This document shows, in pieces, positions 25,588 to 34,270 of a stretch of DNA of 64,000 nucleotides (within the stretch, counting starts at the first letter, position 1; each line of letters opens with the position of its first letter). The notes beneath the pieces were generated by a model, which saw only the letters and a list, made by a program, of their open reading frames with translations, ran no database searches and was not told the DNA's origin. Origin of the DNA: Hellea sp. (GTDB lineage Bacteria; Pseudomonadota; Alphaproteobacteria; Caulobacterales; Maricaulaceae). The stretch lies in the NCBI GenBank assembly GCA_020628425.1, contig JAHDEZ010000001.1, positions 62,001-126,000 of the forward strand, written 5' to 3'. Both the position numbers and the translations under genes were made by a program.

Positions 25588-27510
25588 CTACTGACAGGCT
25601 AGGCATTCCTCGTAATCGGTGGGGGCGGCTTCGCGCATGGCCTTTTCCATTTCGTTTTCCGGCTTGTCTTCGGCACCAGCAAAAGAGGCGCGCTGAACTG
25701 ATTTGGAGCGGCAATAGTAAAGCGACTTTACGCCCTTCTCCCAGGCCGACCAGTGCAGCATGTGCAAGTCCCATTTATCCACGTCACCCGGGATGAAAAT
25801 ATTCACACTTTGCGCCTGACAGATATAAGGTGAGCGGTCAGCGGCGTGCTCGATAATCCATCGCTGGTCGATTTCAAAGGCGGTGCGGAAGACGGCCTTT
25901 TCGTTTTCATCCAACTCGTCCATGTGCTGGACGGAGCCTTCATTCTCCAGAATGGTCGCCCAGACTTCCGCTGTGTTCAGGCCCTTTTCTTCGAGCAGAG
26001 CTTCGAGGAACTTGTTCTTGACCGTGAAGGACCCAGACAATGTTTTATGGGTGTAGATATTGGCCGGTATCGGCTCGATACCTGCGGATGTGCCTCCGCA
26101 GATAATAGAGATAGAGGCAGTCGGTGCCACGGCCAGCTTGTGCGAGAAGCGGGCATTGGTATCCATATCGGCGGCGTCCGGACAGGCACCGCGCTCTTCG
26201 GCTAGTTTGACAGAAGCCGCATCGGCCTCGCGCCGGATATGGCGGAACATGCGGTTATTAAACGATTTCGCCATGGCACTTTCGAAAGCAATGTTCTTGG
26301 CTTGCAGCATGGAATGGAAACCCATCAGCCCTAGACCCACAGAACGCTCCCGCATGGCGGAATACTTGGCATCCGCCATTTCATCGGGGGCGCGCTGAAT
26401 GAAGTCTTCGAGAACATTATCGAGGAAGCGCATAATGTCTTCGATAAAGCCTTCTTCGTTCTTCCACTCATCCCATTTCTCGGCATTCACCGAAGACAGG
26501 CAGCAAACGGCGGTACGCTCTCTACCGAATTTGTCTTTGCCCGTTGCGAGCATGATCTCGGAACAGAGATTAGACTGCTTGACCGATAGGCCCTGCTCTC
26601 TCTGGTGCTTGGCGAGGGCCTCATTCACTGTGTCAGAAAAGACCAGATAAGGCTCACCAGTTTGCAGGCGCATTTCTAGGATTTTCTGCCAGAGATAACG
26701 GGCATCAATAGTTTTGATAACTTCATCCGTTTTAGGAGAGCGTAGACCAAATTCCTTACCGTCACGGACAGCCATCATGAACTCGTCCGAGACATTCAAA
26801 CCATGGTGCAGGTTCAGAGATTTGCGGTTAAAATCGCCAGATGGCTTGCGGATTTCCAGAAACTCTTCGATTTCCGGATGGTGAATATCCAGATAGACAG
26901 CTGCGGACCCGCGACGCAGCGAACCCTGGGAAATAGCCAGAGTGAGAGAGTCCATCACACGGATAAAGGGAATAATCCCTGAGGTTTTTCCGGCCTTGCC
27001 GATTTTTTCACCGATAGAGCGCACATTGCCCCAATAAGTCCCGATACCACCGCCATTTGACGCCAGCCAGACATTCTCATTCCAGATGTCGACGATAGAC
27101 CCAAGGCTGTCATCGACAGAGTTCAAGAAACATGAAATCGGAAGACCGCGATTGGCTCCACCATTGGATAGAACAGGTGTTGCCGGCATGAACCAGAGAC
27201 GGGACATATAATCATAGATACGTTGGGCGTGTTCCTGGTCATCGCCATAAGCCTCAGCCACGCGGGAGAACATGTCTTGATAGCTTTCGCCTGGCAATAG
27301 ATAACGGTCAACAAGCGTCTTTTTACCGAAATCGGTCAGCAAAGCATCGCGGGATTTATCCTGACGGACTTTAATGGAATCAACCATTTTAACGTGGCGG
27401 GGTTTACCAGCTTTTTGTTTATCAACCGGTGGTCGGTTCTCTATCTGTTCTGCTGCATCCATTTCTGGCAAGATCTGCGCCGTCGCTTCATTCAAGCTCG
27501 TCTCCGACAT
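25588..27510 (-). CDS. nrdA: Class Ia ribonucleotide reductase alpha subunit
   Basis: The catalytic subunit reducing NDPs to dNDPs. The active-site Cys residues are in LPISCFLNS and the NLCSEIML motif (Asn, Cys, Glu). The C-terminal redox tail ends ECLACQ. The specificity-site region follows SLGSIVDIWNENVW. At 640 residues it lacks the N-terminal ATP-cone that E. coli NrdA (about 760) carries, as is known for many alphaproteobacterial NrdA proteins. It is not adjacent to nrdB. Upstream are paired NrdR-type boxes and a perfect CtrA-type site. Confidence 0.96.
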   Translation of the reverse strand: MSETSLNEATAQILPEMDAAEQIENRPPVDKQKAGKPRHVKMVDSIKVRQDKSRDALLTDFGKKTLVDRYLLPGESYQDMFSRVAEAYGDDQEHAQRIYDYMSRLWFMPATPVLSNGGANRGLPISCFLNSVDDSLGSIVDIWNENVWLASNGGGIGTYWGNVRSIGEKIGKAGKTSGIIPFIRVMDSLTLAISQGSLRRGSAAVYLDIHHPEIEEFLEIRKPSGDFNRKSLNLHHGLNVSDEFMMAVRDGKEFGLRSPKTDEVIKTIDARYLWQKILEMRLQTGEPYLVFSDTVNEALAKHQREQGLSVKQSNLCSEIMLATGKDKFGRERTAVCCLSSVNAEKWDEWKNEEGFIEDIMRFLDNVLEDFIQRAPDEMADAKYSAMRERSVGLGLMGFHSMLQAKNIAFESAMAKSFNNRMFRHIRREADAASVKLAEERGACPDAADMDTNARFSHKLAVAPTASISIICGGTSAGIEPIPANIYTHKTLSGSFTVKNKFLEALLEEKGLNTAEVWATILENEGSVQHMDELDENEKAVFRTAFEIDQRWIIEHAADRSPYICQAQSVNIFIPGDVDKWDLHMLHWSAWEKGVKSLYYCRSKSVQRASFAGAEDKPENEMEKAMREAAPTDYEECLACQ

Positions 27511-27634
27511 TTTTCCCCTCGTCTATTAATAACGCGAACAATTGCGCCCGCTAATTTTACCCAAAACATCCCTCGCCGCGCCGTAAGCGCGGTGCCGTCT
27601 TTAATTGTTCGAAAGATCAACTCTATGAGTTATC

Positions 27635-27681
27635 GAACTATATATAGTGTTGATTTGCCATCTTTCGTCAACACCTTGTGT
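27635..27681 (-). promoter_or_regulatory. Paired NrdR boxes upstream of nrdA
   Basis: The strong box ACACTATATATAGTTC (minus strand, 27635-27650) has core CTATATATAG. A degenerate second box (27666-27681, core CAACACCTTG, 7/10) starts exactly 31 bp away. This is the same 31-bp geometry as at nrdB, which supports the weaker box. Confidence 0.75.
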
Positions 27682-27702
27682 GCTAAAAAAGGAAATTTTT
27701 TG

Positions 27703-27717
27703 TTAACGAGAAGTTAA
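27703..27717. promoter_or_regulatory. CtrA-type box TTAA-N7-TTAA between nrdA and the glycosyltransferase
   Basis: TTAACGAGAAGTTAA is a perfect 8/8 match to the CtrA full site. About one such match is expected by chance in 64 kb at even composition, so its intergenic location adds value but is not proof. It could act on nrdA, the glycosyltransferase, or both. Confidence 0.5.
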
Positions 27718-27844
27718 GTACCCAATTTAATTATAAATTTTTTTCACCGGCCTATTATTAAGGTCGCTTTATGCCCATAATCGCCCTGACATGCGGAAAA
27801 TCTTACCGCAATAAAACGCCAATTTATAGGCTTGGAGAGCGATT

Positions 27845-28900
27845 TTGAGGATCATGCTGGTGACAGATGCATGGAAACCCCAAATGAATGGGGTTGTGAA
27901 AACCTTATCCACAACTATTGAGCATTTGCGCCGTCAGAATCATGAGGTCGAAGTTATAGCTCCAAGCGATGGATATTGGACCATGCCGCTTCCGACCTAT
28001 CCCGATATTCGTTTGGCGCCGTTTGCTAAACGCGATGTGCAACGCCGGATTAAAACCTTCCGCCCGCAAGCCATACACATTGCAACCGAAGGCCCCTTGG
28101 GACAGGCCGCCCGAAAATATTGTTTAAAATGGGATATGCCTTATTCGACCAGCTATCATACAAAATTCCCTGAATATGTAAAAGCCAGGTTCCCATTTGT
28201 TCCTCTGTCACTCGCTTATCGAGTCGTTCGTAAATTTCATAACAGTGGTCAGCGCATTATGGTGACGACGCCGTCTATGGCAGAATTCCTAAAGACAAAA
28301 GGTTTTAAAAACCTGGCAGCTTGGAGCCGCGGCGTCGACTTAAAACAGTTCAGTCCGGCCCTCCGGTTTAATCCAGAGGATGTTTATAAGGGTTTACCAC
28401 GGCCGATTTTTGTCAATGTTGGTCGTGTCGCAGTAGAGAAAAATATTGAGGCATTTCTGGATATGGACTTACCGGGTTCCAAAGTCGTCGTAGGAAAAGG
28501 TCCCCAGTTGGACGCGCTTAAAAAGAAATACCCAGATATCCTGTTTACAGGTGCAAAATTTGGAAATGAGCTTGCTCGATATTTTGCTGATGCCGATGTG
28601 TTTGTGTTCCCGTCGAAAACCGATACGTTCGGCTTGGTGAATATTGAAGCCATGGCCACCGGGACGCCCGCGGCCGGCTATCCGGTTTCTGGCCCAATCG
28701 ACATTATACCGGGCAGCGGCGCTGGGGTCGTGCACGAAGATTTGCGAGAAGCCTGCTTACAATGCTTGAATATCGACAGAGATATCCCCGCACAATTTGC
28801 CAAAACGTATAGCTGGAAAAATGTCGCTGACCTCTTCTTAGATTATCTTGCTCCGCTCGACAATGAGGACGTTGAGACATTTTGGGACAAAATAAGATGA
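27845..28900 (+). CDS. GT4-family glycosyltransferase (MgtA/SQD2-like)
   Basis: A 351-residue retaining glycosyltransferase of GT-B fold. The N-terminal motif LVTDAWKPQMNGVVKTL is typical of the SQD2/MgtA/PimB-like group. The C-terminal donor-binding region holds NVGRVAVEKN and the FPSKTDTFGLVNIEAMATG motif with its EX7E-like Glu pair. Group members glycosylate diacylglycerol or glycolipids; the donor is uncertain. I keep the TTG start because homologues begin MRI-LVTDAW and a GGAG SD lies about 8 nt before it. ATG at 27854 is the alternative. It is not coupled to its neighbours. Confidence 0.85.
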   Translation: MRIMLVTDAWKPQMNGVVKTLSTTIEHLRRQNHEVEVIAPSDGYWTMPLPTYPDIRLAPFAKRDVQRRIKTFRPQAIHIATEGPLGQAARKYCLKWDMPYSTSYHTKFPEYVKARFPFVPLSLAYRVVRKFHNSGQRIMVTTPSMAEFLKTKGFKNLAAWSRGVDLKQFSPALRFNPEDVYKGLPRPIFVNVGRVAVEKNIEAFLDMDLPGSKVVVGKGPQLDALKKKYPDILFTGAKFGNELARYFADADVFVFPSKTDTFGLVNIEAMATGTPAAGYPVSGPIDIIPGSGAGVVHEDLREACLQCLNIDRDIPAQFAKTYSWKNVADLFLDYLAPLDNEDVETFWDKIR

Positions 28901-28909
28901 TAGAGCCGA

Positions 28910-29098
28910 CTAAATAGGACGCTTGAAATAACAGGTTGTACTGTTTTCACCATATTTGATGTTGGCTTGAACAAGCTCCCAGCGATCCTGTCCGAGGCGA
29001 TTAATAGTGTCTTCGACCTCCGCCCGACGGCTTTCAGCAGAGCGAAAAACACCCGCACCTAATCGAACGACTTTATACTGCCATTTAACATGTGACAT
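28910..29098 (-). CDS. DUF4177-like small protein
   Basis: A 62-residue protein with the DUF4177 pattern: WQYKVVRL at the start, an amphipathic helix, then the LGQDRWELVQ motif and a final strand TTCYFKRP. The family has no established function. It begins directly after the RHH gene stop (TAA-ATG). It is the last gene of a three-gene SPFH-RHH-DUF4177 operon. Confidence 0.72.
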   Translation of the reverse strand: MSHVKWQYKVVRLGAGVFRSAESRRAEVEDTINRLGQDRWELVQANIKYGENSTTCYFKRPI

Positions 29099-29308
29099 TT
29101 ATGACTCTCCTTTATTTTTACCTTCCTGAGGTGACGTCTCAGTCATAACAGGCGTGCTTTCCTTGAGACGGCCCTGCCGACGCAATGCGTCGCGCAGCAC
29201 ATATTCTATTTGCGCATTTAGTGAGCGCAGCTCGTCATCAGACCAACGCTTCATGGCCTTTAGCACATCAGCATTGATCCGAAGCGGATATGATTTCTTA
29301 CCAGACAT
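29099..29308 (-). CDS. Arc-like ribbon-helix-helix DNA-binding protein
   Basis: A 69-residue protein. The strand KSYPLRINADVLKAMKRWSDDE and helix LRSLNAQIEYVLRDALRRQGR form the Arc/MetJ-type RHH fold. The C-terminal 20 residues are polar. In alphaproteobacteria such proteins often follow an SPFH-domain gene. It may repress its own operon, since an AT-rich palindromic element (30242-30276) lies in front of the SPFH gene. No toxin gene is adjacent, so a toxin-antitoxin reading is not supported. Confidence 0.75.
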   Translation of the reverse strand: MSGKKSYPLRINADVLKAMKRWSDDELRSLNAQIEYVLRDALRRQGRLKESTPVMTETSPQEGKNKGES

Positions 29309-29322
29309 CTATATGAAGGTTG

Positions 29323-30225
29323 TTAGTATAGCGAACCCGTATTCACGACTGGCTGTGTGGCCCGGTCAGAACACAGCACCACTAGAAGATTGGACACCAT
29401 AGCCGCTTTCCGCTCTTCGTCCAAATCTACAACACCTTTTCCAGATAGTTCATCCAGAGCATGCTCCACCATGCCGACGGCACCCTCAACAATTTTCTGG
29501 CGGGCGGCAATAATAGCTCCGGCCTGTTGACGTTGTAGCATGGCTTGCGCGATTTCCGGCGAATAGGCCAGATGCGAAATACGGGCCTCGATGACATTGA
29601 TTCCCGCTTGTGCCAGTCGGTCCTGAATTTCCACCTTCAAACGCTCGGATATTTCCGTTGGGTGCGACCGTAGAGAGATTTCATCCGGTTCATGTTGATC
29701 ATAAGGATAGCTTGTTGCCATAGCGCGAATGGCCGCCTCTGACTGGATTTGAACAAAACTCTCATAACTATCGACATTAAAGACCGCCTCAGCCGAGTCC
29801 GAGACCTCCCATACCACAATAGCCGCAATCTCAATAGGTGAGCCGTCCAGCTCGTTGACCTTTAAGCGTCCACTTTCAAAATTACGCACTCTGAGGGAAA
29901 CTTTTTTCTTGGAATAAAAAGGATTGTTAAACCGCAGTCCGGGTGTCCGGACCGTACCGATATATTTTCCAAATAGCGATAGGACAGCCGACTGATTGGG
30001 CTCAACTTTATAGAGGCCAGTCAAACCAAAAACCGTCGCCAGAAAGATACCAACACCGCCTAATATGCGGGGTATATAATCATACCTTATTCCCGTGAGA
30101 AACAAGAATGCGGCACAAGCTAGCATAGCTAGCAAGACAAATAAGAACGGAATACCGCTGACAGAACCAACCTGTCTTTCGCGAATATCGTCCGCACGTA
30201 CATTTTGGGTTCTGTATTCAGACAT
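29323..30225 (-). CDS. SPFH/Band-7 domain membrane protein
   Basis: About 300 residues. Two N-terminal membrane segments ([20 protein letters not shown] and [15 protein letters not shown]) come first. The SPFH domain follows ([19 protein letters not shown] ... GLRFNNPF ... [19 protein letters not shown]), then a C-terminal helical region with [17 protein letters not shown]. This is the layout of prohibitin/stomatin-like scaffold proteins that organise membrane microdomains and proteases. The ATG at 30225 with AGGGAGA ahead is preferred over the upstream start in the track (30321). It is first in the operon with RHH and DUF4177 genes. Confidence 0.88.
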   Translation of the reverse strand: MSEYRTQNVRADDIRERQVGSVSGIPFLFVLLAMLACAAFLFLTGIRYDYIPRILGGVGIFLATVFGLTGLYKVEPNQSAVLSLFGKYIGTVRTPGLRFNNPFYSKKKVSLRVRNFESGRLKVNELDGSPIEIAAIVVWEVSDSAEAVFNVDSYESFVQIQSEAAIRAMATSYPYDQHEPDEISLRSHPTEISERLKVEIQDRLAQAGINVIEARISHLAYSPEIAQAMLQRQQAGAIIAARQKIVEGAVGMVEHALDELSGKGVVDLDEERKAAMVSNLLVVLCSDRATQPVVNTGSLY

Positions 30226-30241
30226 AGAACTCTCCCTTTGA

Positions 30242-30276
30242 ACAAATAAAATGATATCTTTTTGATATCTATTTGT
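30242..30276. promoter_or_regulatory. Palindromic operator-like element before the SPFH operon
   Basis: ACAAATA...TATTTGT arms enclose two GATATC palindromes placed 11 bp apart, one helical turn. It starts 17 bp before the SPFH ATG. Tandem short palindromes one turn apart suit RHH dimers, so the operon's own RHH protein is a candidate. Confidence 0.5.
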
Positions 30277-30369
30277 CAATATGGTGGTAACAAGTACAAC
30301 TTTCAAGACCTGTACCCGCATTAATTTATACGCTAAGAGACTTCTCTGAGAGATTACCGGGAGAGACCA

Positions 30370-31296
30370 ATGAAAAAGATTTTGCTAATATCCGCATTAT
30401 CCCTGACTGTTTTGGCGGGATGCGGCGGCGAAACAACATCAGAGAGCCCAAAGGCCGAATCCAATGAAAACATAATGACAGATACAGCCAAGGAAAACGT
30501 AATGGCGTCTTCCTCAGCGCGTCTGGACGATGTCCTCGCAGCGCAGGGCAATGACCATAAGGCCCGCTATCAGTATCGTCACCCTAAGGCCACAATTGAG
30601 TTTTTTGGAATTGAACCAGGAATGACCGTCGCGGAAATTCTGCCCGGCGGAGGATGGTATTCCAAAATTCTTATTCCCTATCTCGGGGATGACGGACACC
30701 TAGTTGGAATTGATTATGACCCGGCCATGTGGGCAAAGTTTGGCGGTTTCGCCAATGAAGAGTTTTTGAAGAAAAAGGAAACCTGGGCTGCTGACTGGGT
30801 CAAAGGCGCCAATGAATGGCGCGGCGGATCCAATGGCGAGATTTCCGCCTTCGCCTTTGGAAAGGCCCCCACAGACATGAAAGGAAAAGTCGACGTGATT
30901 TTCCTGCCACGGGCTATTCACCACTTAAACCGGTTTGAACAAGCCCACCTTGCCAGTGCTCTGAATGATATGAAAGCTATCTTGAAGCCTGATGGGACGG
31001 TGGCCGTCGTGGCGCACCGTGCTGCCGAAGATCAGGACGATGGCTGGGCCAATGGCGATAATGGCTATATGAAACAAAGCAAAATCGTTGAGATCATGGA
31101 AAGTGCCGGCTTTGTTCTAGCGGGCTCAAGCGAAATAAACGCCAATCCAAAAGACCAAGCCAAATCCGCCAACAAGGATATGGTTTGGCGCCTGCCACCT
31201 AGTCTGGCTACAAGCCGGGAAAACCCCGAACTCCGCGCCGAAATGGAAGCCATCGGAGAAACGGACCGCATGACACTCAAGTTCAAGTTAAAATAA
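30370..31296 (+). CDS. Lipoprotein class I SAM-dependent methyltransferase (COG4798-like)
   Basis: A 308-residue protein with a lipoprotein signal (SLTVLAGCGG) followed by a Rossmann-type methyltransferase domain. Motif I is AEILPGGGWYSKIL, the acidic motif II is GIDYDP, and DVIFLPRAIHHL and LKPDGTVAVV follow. The family is annotated as predicted methyltransferase; its substrate is unknown. Export of a SAM-dependent enzyme is odd because SAM is not expected in the periplasm. The SD GGGAGA lies before the ATG. It is followed closely by a DUF1993 gene. Confidence 0.82.
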   Translation: MKKILLISALSLTVLAGCGGETTSESPKAESNENIMTDTAKENVMASSSARLDDVLAAQGNDHKARYQYRHPKATIEFFGIEPGMTVAEILPGGGWYSKILIPYLGDDGHLVGIDYDPAMWAKFGGFANEEFLKKKETWAADWVKGANEWRGGSNGEISAFAFGKAPTDMKGKVDVIFLPRAIHHLNRFEQAHLASALNDMKAILKPDGTVAVVAHRAAEDQDDGWANGDNGYMKQSKIVEIMESAGFVLAGSSEINANPKDQAKSANKDMVWRLPPSLATSRENPELRAEMEAIGETDRMTLKFKLK

Positions 31297-31303
31297 TAAA
31301 GTT

Positions 31304-31819
31304 ATGTCAACTCACTCAATCTATGAATCTAGTGTGCCGGTCCTGAACCGGCTGCTGGATAATTTGGAACACATCCTCAGAAAAGGCGAAGCTAATGCGA
31401 GCGAACGGGATATCGATCCAGCCGTTTTCCTAAGCGCACGTCTAGCGCCAGACATGGCCACACTGACCAAACAAGTTCAGATCGTTGCATCATTAGTTAA
31501 AAACTGCGTGCACCGTTTGGCAGCTACGGAACCTCCTATCTTTGAAGAAACTGAGACGAGCTTCGCAGAACTTTATGCCACACTCGATAGAGCGCGGACA
31601 GAACTTAGAGGTGCATCCAAAAGTCATATCAATGACAATGTAAACAGGAGCTTTTCAGTAAAACTGGGCCCGATGGAGGTGGCGTTTACATCGCCGTCAT
31701 ATTTGAACAGCTTCACACTGCCCAATGTCTATTTCCATATTACGACCGCTTATAATATCCTTCGCCACAATGGTGTACCCTTGGGTAAGATGGATTATTT
31801 TGGCGGGAAAATGACCTAA
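31304..31819 (+). CDS. DUF1993 family protein
   Basis: A 171-residue protein resembling the DUF1993 family (DinB-like four-helix fold). Matching features are the N-terminal IYESSVPVLNRLLDNLEHIL helix, ARLAPDMATLTKQVQIVAS and the C-terminal LPNVYFHITTAYNILRHNGVPLGKMDYFG. The function is unknown. It sits 8 bp after the methyltransferase gene, so probably on the same transcript, and is convergent with the serine hydrolase gene (4-bp overlap). Confidence 0.85.
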   Translation: MSTHSIYESSVPVLNRLLDNLEHILRKGEANASERDIDPAVFLSARLAPDMATLTKQVQIVASLVKNCVHRLAATEPPIFEETETSFAELYATLDRARTELRGASKSHINDNVNRSFSVKLGPMEVAFTSPSYLNSFTLPNVYFHITTAYNILRHNGVPLGKMDYFGGKMT

Positions 31820-33009
31820 CGGGAACCCGAGCCCTCATAAACAGGGCCCTGATTAACGTTACCGCGCGCATATCGGTTATAGCGAGGCGCCAGACGCATC
31901 CAGTCGCGTCTGGGTCGATCATACACCTGATCGAACACTTCAAGAGCCAGGCCGGAAGGCCGATAGTGAGAACTGTTCCATAAAACAGCGACCCCAGTTT
32001 TTAATTCTGGGTCAAAAAGTATATGAGCCCGATAGCCCTGAACAGCGCCGCGGTGGCCGACAACTCTGTGACCTTCAAAATCATAAATCCGCCAACCCAA
32101 CCCGTAGCTGGCATTTGTCAGCGCTCCATAATAGCGGCGCATTTTGCGGTCCTCATAGGGCGTCGCAATCCGGGGCGTATGTGTCGACTGTACGACCTCA
32201 GCACCCAATGGTGTTTCTTCGCCAAATTGTGCCTGCATCCATTTGGCCAGATCAACAACCGACGAATTGACACCCGCAGCAGCCGGGACCCGGTAATAGG
32301 TCGGCTTAACATCGCTAACAGGCATGCCGCGACTATTGTGCGGACGCGCCCAATTACGGGACTGTTTTAATCCTGCCAAAGTCGTCGTGGCGGAATCCAT
32401 CCCCAGAGGCTTGAAAATTTGTTCAGAAATAACCGCTTTATATGGAAGTCCGGTTGCACTTTCGATGGCTTCGGCCGCCGCATCGAAAGCAACATTTTGA
32501 TAGCTGTGGCAGGCGCCAGGCTCACATAAGCGATCCACACCTCCTAAAGCCCTTCTGACAAATTTCGCCTGTTGCCCCGCTTCGATCCGCCGATCATAGG
32601 CATTATGGGCAATACCAGTCCTTTGCGAGAGGATATCCTCAAGCGTCGTTTCATACTCGGACCCGGGCATAACCAGAGATGGCGCGTAATTGGATATGGG
32701 CATTTGGAGTTCGAGCATGCCCTCTTCGGCTAATTGCATGGCGGCAGTTGCGCCAACGGCCTTGGATAGTGACGCCCAACGAAACACGGTATTTTCATCG
32801 ACCTTGTCACGGCGGGAGCGGTCTCTGAGACCAAACCCTTTGGCGAACACGACCTCCCCGTTTTCGACAATTGCTACAGCCAGACCTGTCATTTCAGGTC
32901 TTTGCATGAGCTGGTTAATGCGACGCTCAACCTCCTTTGTATCAATATTATCCGCTCGCGCCGTAAAGGCCGAAATCACTATCAGACATATAACCAAAAA
33001 CTGTTTCAT
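31816..33009 (-). CDS. Beta-lactamase-fold serine hydrolase (class C/esterase family)
   Basis: A 397-residue exported protein with signal peptide (QFLVICLIVISAFTARA). The catalytic SxxK motif is SLSK within FRWASLSKAVGATAA, and a Tyr motif candidate lies in CHSYQNVAFDAAAEAIE. The C-terminal GHRGAVQGYRAHILF is the HxG-like third motif. Such proteins are usually peptidases or esterases acting on wall peptides rather than true lactamases. Its ATG overlaps the uppP stop (TGATG), linking it to wall-lipid recycling by context. Confidence 0.85.
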   Translation of the reverse strand: MKQFLVICLIVISAFTARADNIDTKEVERRINQLMQRPEMTGLAVAIVENGEVVFAKGFGLRDRSRRDKVDENTVFRWASLSKAVGATAAMQLAEEGMLELQMPISNYAPSLVMPGSEYETTLEDILSQRTGIAHNAYDRRIEAGQQAKFVRRALGGVDRLCEPGACHSYQNVAFDAAAEAIESATGLPYKAVISEQIFKPLGMDSATTTLAGLKQSRNWARPHNSRGMPVSDVKPTYYRVPAAAGVNSSVVDLAKWMQAQFGEETPLGAEVVQSTHTPRIATPYEDRKMRRYYGALTNASYGLGWRIYDFEGHRVVGHRGAVQGYRAHILFDPELKTGVAVLWNSSHYRPSGLALEVFDQVYDRPRRDWMRLAPRYNRYARGNVNQGPVYEGSGSR

Positions 33010-33818
33010 CAGAGCAATAAAATAAGAATTATCACCAAACCCAGCAAAACCCGGTAGACCATAAAAGGAAACATTCCAATTCGGCTCACGAGCTTCATGA
33101 AAAAGGAGATCGCAATATAGGCGGATATAAAGGATAGCAGCGCTACGACAAGGCCGGACTGCAGGGAAGCACCACCTACCCCCTCGCCTCTCAGGAGTTT
33201 CAATAATGCAAATGTGCCTCCAGCCCCGATAAGTGGAATACTCATCAACATGGAAAAACGTGCGGCCTCCACGCGCGTAAAGCTCATCATACGCGCCGCT
33301 GTCATAGTGATGCCTGAACGGGAAGTTCCTGGAATAAAAGCGATTGCCTGCGCAAGACCCATTTTAAATGCTTGCTTCCAGGTTAAGTCCTCGGTGGTTT
33401 TTTCTCGGGCAAATTTGATGTCTGCCCACCATAAGACAATACCAAAAAACATCGAGGCGGCGGCAATAATCCAAGCTTGCCGCAATATTTCTTCCGTGTC
33501 GGTCAAGGCTAAACCGGCCCCGACCAGTAAAGCCGGAGGCGTCGCAACGATGAGATTCAGTGCGAGCGCTGAATTTTTGTTGAGTTTTCGCTGAATGAGA
33601 TCAAAAAACCCGCTTATCCCATCCATAACATCTTTGCGGAAATAAATCAGAACAGCAAAAAGTGAGCCGAAATGGGCCATCAGATCAATCATCGCGCCTT
33701 GATTAATCTCTTCATGGACAAGCGACGGCAAAATAAGATGAGCCGAACTCGAAACTGGCAAAAACTCAGTCAAGCCCTGAATAATCGCCAGAAGAACAAG
33801 ATAATATAAAGGCAGCAT
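33009..33818 (-). CDS. uppP: Undecaprenyl-diphosphatase
   Basis: A BacA/UppP integral membrane phosphatase that recycles undecaprenyl pyrophosphate for peptidoglycan and LPS synthesis. The two signature motifs are visible: QGLTEFLPVSSSAHLIL near residue 15 and PGTSRSGITMTAARMM near residue 165. There are about seven to eight hydrophobic helices and a normal length of 269 residues. It is first of a two-gene unit with the serine hydrolase. Confidence 0.96.
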   Translation of the reverse strand: MLPLYYLVLLAIIQGLTEFLPVSSSAHLILPSLVHEEINQGAMIDLMAHFGSLFAVLIYFRKDVMDGISGFFDLIQRKLNKNSALALNLIVATPPALLVGAGLALTDTEEILRQAWIIAAASMFFGIVLWWADIKFAREKTTEDLTWKQAFKMGLAQAIAFIPGTSRSGITMTAARMMSFTRVEAARFSMLMSIPLIGAGGTFALLKLLRGEGVGGASLQSGLVVALLSFISAYIAISFFMKLVSRIGMFPFMVYRVLLGLVIILILLL

Positions 33819-34270
33819 GGGCGGGTTTTACGATTCGGGCGTTACAATAGGGTTATCAAATTAAAAAATGACGTCACCATAACCATATTCAGAAAACAAA
33901 ACCTTCAATTAGAGGGAAAACTATATTTTTACACATGATTGACATTTTGTCTCACCTTGTAATTATACAAATAAATTGATTTTTTTGTTTATTTTCAAAA
34001 CCTTATAAGCTTCCCCATATATTTTTTTGCGAACCTACGCTATTTTGTCGCACTTTATTTACTCACTTCAAACAAAACAATAGCATCAAACCGCTCACGC
34101 AATGCCAAATTAACCTTCTCGTAATAGACTTTACGTCATTTTGAGGCATTTTATCCCAAACCATCATCCCTCAACAGCATAAACATGTCTTTTGACGAGC
34201 AAAACAACTCCCTGCTATAAGCTTTTTTCGGGCGACCCCTCCCCGTTTTCTTTACTTGATGGAGCCGACC
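33819..34270. other. AT-rich intergenic region upstream of gltD
   Basis: About 450 bp, very AT-rich, with no credible gene. It contains a TTGACA hexamer (33939-33944) that could be a -35 element, although no good -10 follows at 17 bp. A CtrA-like TTAA-N7-GTAA (34110-34124, chemically weak at 7/8) is also present. It probably holds the glt promoter and a long leader. Confidence 0.5.

Larger units (their letters stand above)
27511..27844. other. Regulatory intergenic region between nrdA and the glycosyltransferase
   Basis: A 334-bp divergent region holding the NrdR-type box pair and a perfect TTAA-N7-TTAA site. The 107-codon ORF across it is out of frame with any family and is rejected. Confidence 0.75.

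Noticed and set aside
27394-27717. 107-aa plus-strand ORF crossing the nrdA promoter
   Set aside because: Overlaps the nrdA 5' end and the NrdR boxes; no family features.
29099-29308. RHH gene as antitoxin of a toxin-antitoxin pair
   Set aside because: The partner is a DUF4177-like protein and an SPFH gene; no toxin-like ORF is next to it.
34110-34124. CtrA-like TTAA-N7-GTAA before gltD
   Set aside because: Only 7/8 in very AT-rich DNA and far from the start; chance is the simpler reading.
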